Below are positions 11,688-23,500 of a stretch of DNA of 64,000 nucleotides, in pieces; within the stretch, counting starts at the first letter, position 1; the number at the start of each line of letters is the position of its first letter. This DNA comes from Lineus longissimus. Its lineage: Eukaryota; Nemertea; Pilidiophora; Heteronemertea; Lineidae. The translations under genes were made by a program, and so were the position numbers. The stretch lies in NCBI RefSeq assembly GCF_910592395.1, contig NC_088311.1, positions 560,501 through 624,500 of the forward strand, in the 5' to 3' direction. Below the pieces are notes generated by a model. It did no database searches and was not told where the DNA came from. It saw nothing but the letters and a program-made list of their open reading frames with translations.

Positions 11688-14600
11688 ACCTGAAAGTGAC
11701 CCCGCGCCACTAACGACCAATTCAAAGTAGCGGAACTTGGTCGTACTATTTACCCAACATGCACTGACAAAAAGCCCGCCAAAATCAAAAGTCAAGACAA
11801 CCATGGATGACCCTCAACTGCTCTGCTCCATCGACATACTGAGAGTAACAGGAGTTCAATGAGGTGTCGCTGGGGGGGGGGGGGGGGGGGGGCTCTGGCT
11901 ACGACCCTGATGCAGTATCAGTCTGGAGCCGCAAATTTGTTGCGTTCTCATTTACCCCGTACCCGTACTCCCCCTCCCCACCCTCCCCCCCCCCCCCCCC
12001 CACCCCACCCCCAAAAAAAACCTCCCCATAATCGTCCGACCCAAGATCAGCCGAGGGCGTCAAACCCACGTGTCATCCCAGTCCTCGAGTCGTTGCCCCC
12101 TTCCTACCATTGTAGGTTCGTGTACTTGTACCAAGCCCTCACAGCTTGTCCCCAAACATCTGTTGAGCTAATACCATGTAATTATCCCCATTTTCCAAGC
12201 GATTGGTCTCAGTCGAGTCACCTGTTTGCCCTGGTATTGTCCCCACCATACTATGAGGACGTCGTTGCGTAATCCGTCGTAACCGTACTGCGACAGGTCG
12301 ACTTGCGTTGTCTCCGGCGCCGTGATGATTACCGAGGTCTGGTGGACTTCTTGCTCAAATATTTGTTTTGGTTCTTTGAAATCACTCACACATTCCTTGT
12401 TGTGTCCAGTGCATGAGTCCAGGACTAGCTTTCCTTGTATCATGACATGGGGTAGTTGTCTCGCCACCCAACTGTCACAACCGTGCGCCAGTTGATCGGT
12501 TGCAACTCTTCGTTGAGTCAGTGAGCCATACCGTTTGCTGATGATACTGGAAAGCGTCATCACATGTCTTGACAGTACATGTACAAGCTAAGTATTGCTG
12601 ACCATCAAATGAATATACGCCCGGGTATTCCATTGATTGACAACACCCAATTGGCATGATGAGGGCGAGAAAATGTACCCTTATCCTACTGGATTTCCAG
12701 TGCTTGCTCGATCCCCTCATAATGCTAATCTAATGAGAAACTATCCACGAAATCACCCATTCTTGACCGAAAATGGTCCTTTTGACAGGATTAGGCCAGC
12801 CTTCCGAATATGCACCCACCACCATATTACTATTGTCCCCTAATCCTAACCCAGTTTTTCTTTTTGTTTGACCCTTTTGACAGAGTATGAGAGCATGGAA
12901 TTTCGAATCCAGAGCAGATTGAGGCAAGTGCATGCCAAGAGCACAACGTGTGTACTGTGTTCTCGACTAGGAACCGTTGTGAACGAGCTCATTAATGATG
13001 TGGTATTGTTATTCAGATAGTGACAACGGCTCCTGGCCGATTTAACAGTTCGCAGTGAAGATTACCGCCATTACTCCCCACTGTTAACCTTTCACCAAAT
13101 GTGCAACTCCAAACCAAACTGGAGCCGTCGCAAATGACACCCTGCCGGGACATGACACTTCAACCACGGATGTATCCGTACCTCAACTTATCCACAGGTG
13201 TGCCATACCGCCGCCGCCGTGACTCCACAACGTGCCTCCCTATAAGTACCACTGAAATTAAAAGCTCACCGCATTCATGTCGAGTATTTCACATGTTCAA
13301 CAAAAGAAGACAATGGGTAAATATAAAAAATATCAATATTCAAGCATGCACATTTAAACAACTGTTGTCCTTCCCTGGGAACGCCGCAGTTGGACATGAT
13401 ATTAATCAATGAGTGAGCTTAGCCTGCTAGTTAACTATTTGTCACAAAAGTGATAAGATTGCCCGACCCTCAGCTTATGTTTGTGCATCAATATCCCTTG
13501 GGTTTCAACTTGATCAAACATGTCATATGAAGATTTTAATTTCCTTTGTCCTCAGCTGATGACTTCACCATCTGAATGGCATGGACCACTTGATGCGTCA
13601 TGTGTTTGTTCCTCCTGAAGCAGCGCCTGGCCTCTTTCCCTCCTGAATAAACATGGCATGGGTTTCATTGGAGCATTTCGCGGATCATTGACGGGGGATG
13701 AAACCAAACGATGGATTACAAATATATAATATTTTTAACGAAAATGTATCCCAAGTCCGAGATGTTGTTGGAAATTATTGCCCAAAGGTCACTGCTTGTG
13801 CCCGGAGCATGGTTCTGCCTCTGTCTCGCCATGAAGGAAAGGGCTTGAGGTTACAGAGGTCTGATCGGACCTTTTTTCTGTGGACCATGCAAGTGCGGAG
13901 GAGTGCGGAGGAGATTTGTCTCCACCCTGCAATCATGAGTCGGGTTCCTGTTTCAGCGTCCCGAGGGAGACCGAGCTGGGTTTCCAGGCGCAGCCAATTA
14001 AAGCTGTCATTAAATGGTGATTCTGCAACTCCATGGTAACCGAAGATACATTGTATATCAATTATCTCTCTTTGTTTTACGAAAACAGCTCATTTTGTGA
14101 ACTGATGCGAGACATGGTTCGCTTTCGGACTAATAAACATAGTCTTTGTTGAGAGAAAAGAAATACCGATGATTTATAGCCCGGCAAAGAAGCGAGGCTA
14201 ATTCTCTGTGTCAGGCATGAAATAGAACATTGGTAAACTTTGGCGGCTATTCATTGTTTAGAAATGGCGATTATTAATCTGTGAAAGTAAACAAACAAAG
14301 CAGGCTTGACCAGGTGATAAAATCTCCTGGCATTGTGACTCGTATTTGTCCTCGTCATAATCATGGTCAGTCCAGGACACTCCACAACAGACCGATACCT
14401 TGTATTTGAAGATAGGCTGAGGTTCAATATTGATAATTCCTTGGTTTGTTGACTGGCCGAGAAACATGACAGTTCTCATTAGAAGAAACAAACGCTAAGC
14501 CTACGCAAACCTGACTGTCACAATGCCAACGTCACAAGAACTGCACAGATCTGTAAGCCTACGAATTTCATGAAGGTCAAGCATGACCATGAAATGACAC

Positions 14601-17528
14601 AGTTACAATGTTTACATAGCCCCCCCCCCCCTCTCCCTTTCTTCACTGTGTGTTGCTGGCTAATCAATTCAGTAAGAGGAACTTAATGATCAACCCTCAT
14701 TTGGATCAAATTTAAATTAAGACAAGATTAATTAGCTGGAATATCACGAAGGACCTCTGAATGATCGATACATCTCCATAACGCCAGGCGTTGGCCGTTG
14801 GTTGGATGCAGAGACCATGGCCACGGACAATAGAGACTGACTATGTCACGCTGATGTTGCATCAATAATTTCACAATCTCCTCGACTCCACCCATTGTCA
14901 ATATGTCGTGGATGGAATATTGTGTCATAAGCTGATGATGAAATGCGAGGATGGTGACGGCCTCCGAGAACACTCTGTCCCTGCTGTCGCCTATTCTGCA
15001 GAGACGAGCCATTCGCCCCATCCATCTCAGGCGATTGTGTAATTCATTCCGACCTGATAACATGATAACATCACTATCATAGTTATAGTAGGCCTATTCA
15101 TACCTCAAACATAATTCTATAATCATTCCACACTCACGAACTTATGCATTTCAAAATGATGCCCTTCAATCTCAATACAATAGCTATTACCCGGGGGCTG
15201 TTACAAATATCGTTCCAATTGTCAAATTAGAATGGCTGAGTATCATTCTTTTTCGGGTTTGAACCTGCCGTGGGGTCATGACGATGCCAGTGTGACATAG
15301 TCTATGTAGCCTACCGAGAGACACAACAAAATATGCACTCACACTATAGGCTGCAAAGTACTGTAATTTAGGTCGAGTAATAAGTAAGACGTGAAATGTT
15401 CGTTTTGTCTTGTCGAGACTTTTAATATGACACATGACTGCAGTGCAGACGAATAGATACATGACATGTATAAACCAATGAAAAGGCTATATGCCTTTGT
15501 GTTTGCAGGTAGAGGCCAGGGAGGATAGTTGGAGGTTGAAGCCCCCCCCCCCCCCCCCTCAGAGGGGAGCCGATTGTTCTTCTGCCTTGACGTCTTGCTG
15601 CTGCGTCTGATCCTTATCACCAAGAAATGTTTGATTCAGTCCCATGCGTTCACTCCGTTCTCTCGGTGACCTAAAGCAAAGCAGTGTTAAATGAAAGGAA
15701 GCCGAAACTAAGTCGGGGTTAATGAGGCACACCTGGTCCGGACGGGAGGAGTAGCCCTGCATCTCACCCGCACCACAAGTCACCAAAGACACGAGGCGCT
15801 TGAGCTGCAATAAACAATACATGCAACAACTGTCAAATTAAAGCATTGTGTCACTAATTTGGGAACGCGCTATGATCATTCCAAATGCAAGTGTTTCGCT
15901 GATTAGGCTAAAATGCGCCCCACAGCTGCGGCTTTTCAGTACAATGACACGGACTTGAGTGCTGCGCAACTGTCCAAGCTGTTTCGCTCCCTTTTTATGT
16001 AAATGCTTCATCTCAAAAGCGTTCTTGGCGAATCTCAGGTATACTGTTGGATATGTATCATGTGTGCACAATGACGTCCCAAGCTTTTGTTGTAGATCAG
16101 AGCATCAAACACACATTGGTCACGAACTGTCAACGCCGTCAAACCCAGATTGTCAAATAAAGTCGAGATGATTGCAAACTAATTAAAATGGTGATTTTGT
16201 AATTTGGAATGGCCGCGGCTGTTATATATATACAACTTCTAAAATGGGGCCTACAACACCAACAAAACCAGAATCAATGAGCATGTCCAATAATGTGCCT
16301 TACAATCATAGGAGACTGCTAAAATGTGGAATCGGGAATGCCAACTGACAAAGCGAGGGTGAAGTTTTCTTCATCGGTCATATTTAGGTGGTGTACGGCG
16401 ATGACGTCAGATCAACAGAAAATCAAAGGCCAATAAAATGATTGCAACCAATACCTCCTCTGACTGTCAAAAGTAATCACTCCTGCTGTACATTATTACC
16501 AACATTTCGACCCCCCCCCCCGCCCTTGGCATACAGAGGTTACCAACCAAGCGTGGAATGCAGCATTGTTGTGCTGGGACACTCACAGTATAAGTTTCCA
16601 GTTCGCCGTGAGGCTTCCACCTCACCCTGCACTGTAACAGTAGTGCAATTTGTGTAGATAATGTGTACTTATTCTAGCTCAAGATGTTTTTGTTGATAAT
16701 AGTTTCTCCATTTACCAGTTCTTGTCGGTCTACCTAACTGTTCTGGCTCATCGCTATGCATGCTATGGATCACACCTCAAGCAGGGAGCACACAATGCAG
16801 ATAGCTTGGGAAGTTCCAATATCTGCAAGTATGGACCTATACAAAATATATTTAATGGGATTTATCCTCATTATCACGTATCGTCAACGAGTTGATACTT
16901 GACCGTTTATCGTTTATCTGGGACAGCCCAATATAATATAGCATTAGACCAGCGAAGAACACAATAGACCGAGTTCTTTACGTACGAAGGCAACGTCCAC
17001 CGTAACTGGGCGAGATGCTATTTTTATCCTTCCACCTTTTCGTGAGCTCGCTGAGCAATCGAAAATTTGTGATATGTCCAACTTGTTAAGAAGCGGGGGT
17101 GAAATTAAAATGTGCAGATAAAGTGCGATTATTCGCAGCAGCTGTCATTTTACAATTCACAGGGCATTGTTTACAGCCCGTATTATTTAGATCCGTATTC
17201 CAGTTGTAATCGCTCTTGAGTTCTCGTCTGCGATGCCCGGATCTGATTGGCTGATTCCCAAGATCCTGGACGCTACTAATTGCAATTAGACCGAGGGAAA
17301 CGTCACCATCTGACAGTTGTACTCTGTAACCTTGACGTGCGTGTTTCGTAAAAAGCGTCGGAGACGATTTAGTGAGAAATTCCTTCTTACTCTTGGTCAC
17401 TGAACAAATCTCGGACTTAGAACCCTTTTTGGCATAAATGTGCTTCAAAGCGATCAAGGATTAAGTTTCCACCCCTCCCCAGCACATGGACTCTCCCTCG
17501 GCTCAAATGCTCCCGTTCCACGTGGCTT
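11688..17528. other. Gene-free region upstream of the TGIF-family gene
   Basis: No protein gene or RNA gene is supported. It contains homopolymers: a G21 run at 11872-11892, C17 at 11985-12001, C12 at 14620-14631, C17 at 15542-15558 and C11 at 16511-16521. Open frames of 110-137 codons (for example around 11859-12272, 12168-12563 and 14728-15063) lack recognisable domains and splice support. The region may hold regulatory DNA for the homeobox gene. Confidence 0.4.
11872..12001. repeat. Poly(dG) run followed by poly(dC) run
   Basis: A 21-base G run (11872-11892) and a 17-base C run (11985-12001) stand about 92 bases apart in inverted complementary relation. They could pair as a GC hairpin or form quadruplex/i-motif structures. 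Confidence 0.8.
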
Positions 17529-17609
17529 TGTCAGCTGTCAGTTGAATCGTTTGCCGCGGCGAGTCACGCCAGTCTTTGCGAAGCTTGTCAAATTTTACCA
17601 TTTTTGACA
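17529..17609. promoter_or_regulatory. Cluster of four TGTCA (TALE homeodomain) sites at the TGIF promoter
   Basis: TGTCA occurs at 17529-17533, 17536-17540 and 17586-17590, and its complement TGACA at 17605-17609. All lie within 140 bases upstream of the start codon at 17667. TGTCA is the known core site of TGIF and MEIS/PREP homeodomains. Four in about 80 bases is well above chance, so auto-regulation or TALE input is plausible. Binding is an inference. Confidence 0.45.
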
Positions 17610-17666
17610 AAAAACTTGGATTTACAGTGAAATATTGTTGGATACTTCGATAAGAGAGCGAGATTC

Positions 17667-20587
17667 ATGATGTACCAGCCATCTCCGGTTATTATGCGGA
17701 CGAAAAGAGGTGAGTTTGCAGTCTTTTGATGTGAAATATGTTTGACGTTTCGAAATGACATGTGCTCTTGAGCAATCTTGGTCAAAAACGTGGTTTGAAC
17801 GTTTCCCCGTATTCACGATTTCTGTCGTATTTGGGTATTACTGTCTTAGTGCTGTATTTCATCATTTCAAGTAGTTTTTATCAACTCGATTTGAACTGTT
17901 GATCTATTTTGGTCTACAACGTGTTTCACCATTGTCAGCCATTACTCCATACAAAAGGTTGAAGCTTGAACTCGTCAGCATGACTTTCATGGTTGAGTCA
18001 GTAGGCCTTGAATGGGGATTGTATAAGATCTCGAATTGGATTGTGGTCACTACCGGGCCATGGATCTGTCCATTAGGGACCATAAAATCAAGAAAACGAA
18101 TCAAAAAGTGTATTTTGATCCGTGGAAACTTTGAAACGTGTAGGCTACTGGCTGCCAACTCCGACATGGCTTGTCGATCAGCCTTGAGCACATGGCCGTC
18201 TGCGCGGCCGAGCTGTCAGGCCGCCATTGCTGCCACATTTCAAATCTGTATCAAACCGTCTGCCGTGCTGTCCAAACCTTCGGATATATCGGCACTGGTG
18301 TGACATTTATGATCATTAGTGTCACCATTTCTCATATTCTACTCGACCAGGGGGGGGGAAATTTGACTTTTGAAGTCAGAAGTGGATTTCCGCCAAAAGT
18401 TTGGCATCAAAAGCTGTCATCAGCGTGGCCTACTTTCTCCGCGTGGGTCGTTAATTTTCGATGACTTACTACCGGCCGTTGAACTTGTGACAGGCCTGGC
18501 TATCTTTAATAGTCGTCTGTAATCAATCCAGCTATAAACTATGTATATATTATCAGAAGATGAGGTTGCAGATCTACGGGGCGAGAGCACGTGGCTTCTG
18601 TCAGTTGAACTCGGATGACATTGACAGCTTAGCTTGACCTTGTTCTTCCACGAGGGTGAGGTTGGGCTGGGCACTGGTACTTTATTAGCCTATTTATATT
18701 TCTGTCTTGAGTACGATCTTATGAGAAATGATAAGTCTCTCTGTTGAAGCATGAGATCTTAGTTTCCATGTTGAACTCCACTCATCCATCATAAACATAA
18801 TCCTTGGCTCAGCAGACGATCGCCGCCTCCTCAGGTAACTTGCTTTACGAGTGGAGGATGCCATTTCTTCTCAGAACCACAATTTACAAGAACTGTTGAT
18901 TTTCCGTTTAGTTGTACATGATTCTTGACCCAAGTTGGGATGAATTGGGTTAAACATGTGTAGACAAGGAGAAGTAAATATAGAGCAGAGTATCGTCTGC
19001 TTCTGTTGAGAAGAATGCAGTGCATGCTTTCATCTCATGTGAACCCGGGTTGATGAACAGTTCCAAAGACAATGGGAACAATATACAAAGCTTTGTCGAG
19101 GTGAAATTACCCAGGGAGAATGGCACTCGGCAAGATTCAAATTTCAATATTTTATGAAATAATTAGTGAGGCAGGATGTTAGGCTATGTTATAACGATTT
19201 TATATTGGACCATGTGACAGCATGGACGGCTGTTCCATTGCACGACCATTATGGCACATCGAGCCATGTGCGCCAGCCATGCGGCGTTGTGGCCCAGTGC
19301 CAATCGATGCGAATCATAACCATGTTTGTGCAATGTCGACTAGACGAAGGGGCATTGGCTTTGTTGTCACAAGTAATGTCAGAAATTAGACCCGAAGCTT
19401 ATTTTGGTCTGGACATTGTAGGTCTGGTTCTAGATTCGAAGACCTCGCGACTTTTGACATGTTTAAGGTGACATCTTCTGTCCCGCGACTTCATAGGTCG
19501 TTATGTGAATAATGTCACATACAGAAGAGGTGCAATATACTTACTTACATACATGTACTTCAGATTGTCAGTTGCGACATCCCCTGACCCCCCCCCCCCC
19601 CCCCCCCCCCCCCCCACTTGACATAACAATTCACTTGCATTTTAACAGGTCAGTGTTACGCAACACGTCTTAACTTCTTAACGTTGCCTCAGTCATCCAC
19701 AAACAGCAAGGACGTTGTATTGTAGAAGCAGGCACTTTACATTGTCGTCTTCTTTTGCTCATCATCGTTCTTCTTTTCTAATTGCAGTCCGAGAGAAGTC
19801 ATCGTCGAAAAGCGCCATTTGGCCATACGGGTCGGACTATGATAGTTCGGACGAACACAGCCGTGATTTTGACAGCAATGATCAAAATGCTAAGAAACGT
19901 CGAGGTAACCTTCCCAAGGAATCGGTCAAAGTGCTGAAGAACTGGCTGTACGACCATCGATACAACGCTTACCCCAATGACCAGGAGAAGTTAGAACTGG
20001 CCGCGAAAGCCAATTTGACGGTGCTGCAAGTCTGTAACTGGTTCATCAACGCACGCAGGAGGATACTGCCAGAGATGATCAAGCGTGAGGGACAGGACCC
20101 TCTTCAGTTCACGATAACACGGAAACACAAGCAGCCACCGCCCATGAGGAAGAGTCTGAATGGAGCGAAACGTGTACGGACAATGTCTGGTTCAAGTGAA
20201 GACCAATACTTCCCTGAACGTCTTGGGATGGGCTACTATCCCTCCATGACGTCTAGTGTGAGTGACTACGTCAGTGACTATTCAGAGACCGGTTCATGCT
20301 CAAGTGACTATAGTCAAGACAGTAATCTGCCCCCGTCACCATCTTCAATGGACTCCGCTTATCATCATGATGAAACAGACAGCAGAGTAACATCCCCTCA
20401 TTTCACCTCAGAGAAGTCACAACCAACTCCATCACAAAGCTCTCCTTCCACGAACTCTTCAGCTCCGAGAGATTCAGTATTCAGTTCATTCAATATTCTT
20501 GTTGACGTGGCCATGAGGCAGCTCGAGGTGTTGGAGTCGGAGAAGCGGTTACAGCAACAGCATATGCAACAAGTGCAAGCTTGTTAG
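17667..20587 (+). CDS. TGIF: TGIF-family TALE homeodomain transcription factor
   Basis: Two coding exons, 17667-17709 and 19788-20587, join in phase 1 to a protein of 280 residues. The first encodes 14 residues up to a GTGAGT donor. The second, after a TTCTAATTGCAG acceptor, has an acidic serine-rich stretch, then the homeodomain at residues about 54-115. This starts at [20 protein letters not shown], has the three-residue TALE loop with NAYP, and has a recognition helix [13 protein letters not shown] with the isoleucine typical of TALE proteins. After it comes [11 protein letters not shown], matching the segment C-terminal to the TGIF homeodomain. The tail is Ser/Pro-rich and ends in a short glutamine-rich helix. 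TGIF proteins are nuclear repressors that bind TGTCA and limit TGF-beta/SMAD and retinoid signalling. One generic gene fits a non-vertebrate. The first exon is inferred from frame and donor quality. Confidence 0.94.
17710..19787 (+). other. TGIF: TGIF intron 1 (2.1 kb)
   Basis: Bounded by GTGAGT and TTGCAG. No inner exon is supported. It contains a G-run near 18351 and the longest homopolymer of the window, 28 C residues at 19588-19615, about 170 bases before the acceptor. Several TGTCA/TGACA cores also occur in the intron. Confidence 0.7.
19588..19615. repeat. 28-base poly(dC) tract
   Basis: An uninterrupted C run inside the TGIF intron, the longest of about nine such tracts of 11 bases or more in the window. 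Its length probably varies between individuals and may be misassembled. Confidence 0.9.
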
Positions 20588-23500
20588 AACTCAAACAGTG
20601 CATTTCCATCATGTCGTCTTTTCATACGAACCAACCATACTTAAACATTGTGTAAATATACTCAACACCGGCGTGGGATTCGAGAGCCCAACCCAACAAA
20701 CGTTATTTGGTCAATATGCCCTCCCTTTTCCAAGTCTTTTGGCTAATATTGATTCTGTGAGGTGTAGATGCGGACTTTAATTAGCATTTCGTTGGGAACA
20801 AAGGATGCTCGATACCTGTAGTAAGTTGTGAGTTGAGGTGAAACCGATCTGCATTGATCTCGATTTTGCTGTGAGGTTAGGAACATTCACTGGAATCAAT
20901 GACTCAACCAATAAGGTATTGATCGAACCTGCACAGAGACAATGAAGACGCATACTCTGCTGATATTACAGCCTGCTGTCATCACCATGGAGAATGATAA
21001 ACAACATTGACCAATCGGAGTATGGTATTGTTTCTAATGAGTAGATAGATATTCTCAGGTTTTAGTCATCCAGGGTTTGGTTCCATGAATCTTGCATGTT
21101 CCATGTGTTACAATACGTGGCTGATGAAATGCCAATGTCACATCATCTTCTAAATATAACATGTGACACTGACACTAGCTTGTCAAATCCTAAAACGTCC
21201 GCCTGTCTTCAGAATCTGCAAGATGTTGCATTAGTATTGTGTTGCACAACCAATCACTGCCTTCCCACGTCTCATCATCTTGACGAAATCAGGGGTGAGG
21301 TTCGCTCTCCGGCCCTCCCATGTGTGGGGGCCGGAGAACCGAACATTACCCCTAATTTCCTCAGGATATCTTCTGAGGTTCGTGGAACCATGCCCTCACG
21401 TTGACACCAGTTGAAGCCAGCGTATCTCTTCCTTCAGGCAGATAGATGTACATGGCTAGTGCTTCCTATCTTCGTCAGAAGATGACAATGGGTAATCTGC
21501 TAGCATTTGATGCTATTCTCTCCAAGAGCGACACTTTGCATAACGTGTCGTCAATGAATTACTGAATGGTCCAAAATAGTACAATAGTTCTTTAGCTCCG
21601 AGCATGGAGGTTTTGTTACCAAGGGTGGTTCTTTATTATGTCCATCAGTTTGTGACGAACCAATGTACTGAGTGAAGGTGTTACCGGTATATAAGACTTG
21701 GGCACCAACTTTGACTTAGGGAAACTGCTTCATTTGACAGATCTTTCTGATTATTTCCACAACTCTTGTCACATCCTCGTTGAAATCCCAGCCGAGTGTA
21801 GCATGCTGTGCGTACTGATGTTACCTTTGGAAACACTACACATGTTCCAAACCGCTCATGCCTCGATTCTTTTGTAAAAGGTGTGTATTCGCGCCAAATG
21901 TTGGAATTTGTGTATTCAGGAGACCATTTGTACATTGTGTACAATACCTACTGCACATGTTAATCCAATGTTCTTTGTGCAAGCTGGTCAAGGCATACTC
22001 AGTAGCTTAACGGTCTAATACTGGTCTTTGTCACCGGGTTTCGAGCGTTAATTCGGTAGAATGGTCAACCAAAACTCAACCTGAATCATGAGCACCGTTC
22101 ATTTGAATCATGAACTTCGTGATGATGTACACTTTTTACATAGCAGTCATGCTGTCATGACTAAGTCGGCCATTACTCTCCTGATCATGTACAACACCTC
22201 TATACATGGTAGACGCTGAGCAATACATGAGCAATGATAGATGATACCGAGTCAAAACATTAGCTTAATATGACTGCTATATCGGGTAATTCCATGCATT
22301 TAGCTAGCATTGGCTAGCAGCAGCTTTGGTTATTGGAGATGTTTGGGCTGGTTCAAAACAAGGCGATTATCATATCATATATACTGAGTTATGGGTGGAC
22401 TCTGATGGTATCTGCTCCCGAATGCTAAATGTACCATTGACCCAATACCGGGGGATCATGCTATCTGTCTCCGGGCTGTTTCCCTATAGCTATGTCAGTT
22501 ACTTAGTGCAAGACGCCATTTTTCAGTTGAATGCATTTAATTTTCATGTTTTTACCTGTTCATCGATAGATGGTAATAGTATGAGTCAATTTGACCCACT
22601 AATCCAAACTGGTGCTAAGTCTGATGCAACCAATAAGTCTGCAGTATTTAACCAACACCACAGGTACAGTGCCTTGGCACTAAGGTTGAATGATTACCAA
22701 TATCATTGGTGTGAAATAAGTCTTCCAAATCCTAAATATCGTGTTTTTATTGGCGATATTGCATCAAATGCCAATGGTCCTTTCTTTGTCATTATGTGCT
22801 ATAGAAGTTAACGATTGCTGAGCTGTCCCTCACAGTTCCACAGCAAGCTTTCTGTCACAGATGACGTTTCTCTCCTAATTGTCAATTGTCGAATTAGCCA
22901 GTCTGTAAATAATGGGTTAATACCTCCGTTCAATTATACTTTGTACATAACGACAAAACTACTAATATTGTTTTAATTTGTTCTTCGCCGGGGTAGCGTC
23001 CATTGCCCGCATAGTCCCCTGAACCCTTGAGCTGGTCGTTATTCATTATCCCATTTCCCCACAGTATGCCATCTTGTCCAAATGGATGTCCGCATTGTGA
23101 CGTAGTGACACATCAAATGTTGCGCATCTCCCCACTTCAAATGCGGGACGTTAGTGTCATTGCGCCTGCGCTGGTTGTGTGCAGCTGTGTATCCTTTTGT
23201 GAGAGGAGCATTGCTTGCAGGCCCTGAGGCAGCTGATTCAGCCTTGTTTTAAACAATGCCGTCTGCCCGAGGGGGCTTTTGTGTATGGCAGCATCAACAG
23301 GTTTAGAGCTGTCAAAACGAGGTGTGGTGTCGTCCTAAGATCAGCCTCCCTGTCAGTTGGCTGTCAGACTGTTGGAGAATGTCTTTTCGAGAGTGAGGTA
23401 TGTTGATACCATCATAATATATTGTGAACTGCTTGCGTTATGAAGGAATCGCCACACTCTAAAGACACGAAAGGCTTCGAAGCCTCGCAATGACACATTC

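Noticed and set aside
11859-12272. 137-codon proline-rich open frame
   Set aside because: Its glycine and proline runs are only the translation of the G21 and C17 homopolymers.
12168-12563. 131-codon minus-strand open frame
   Set aside because: Some residues look protein-like, but there is no recognisable motif, no clear start and no neighbouring exon.
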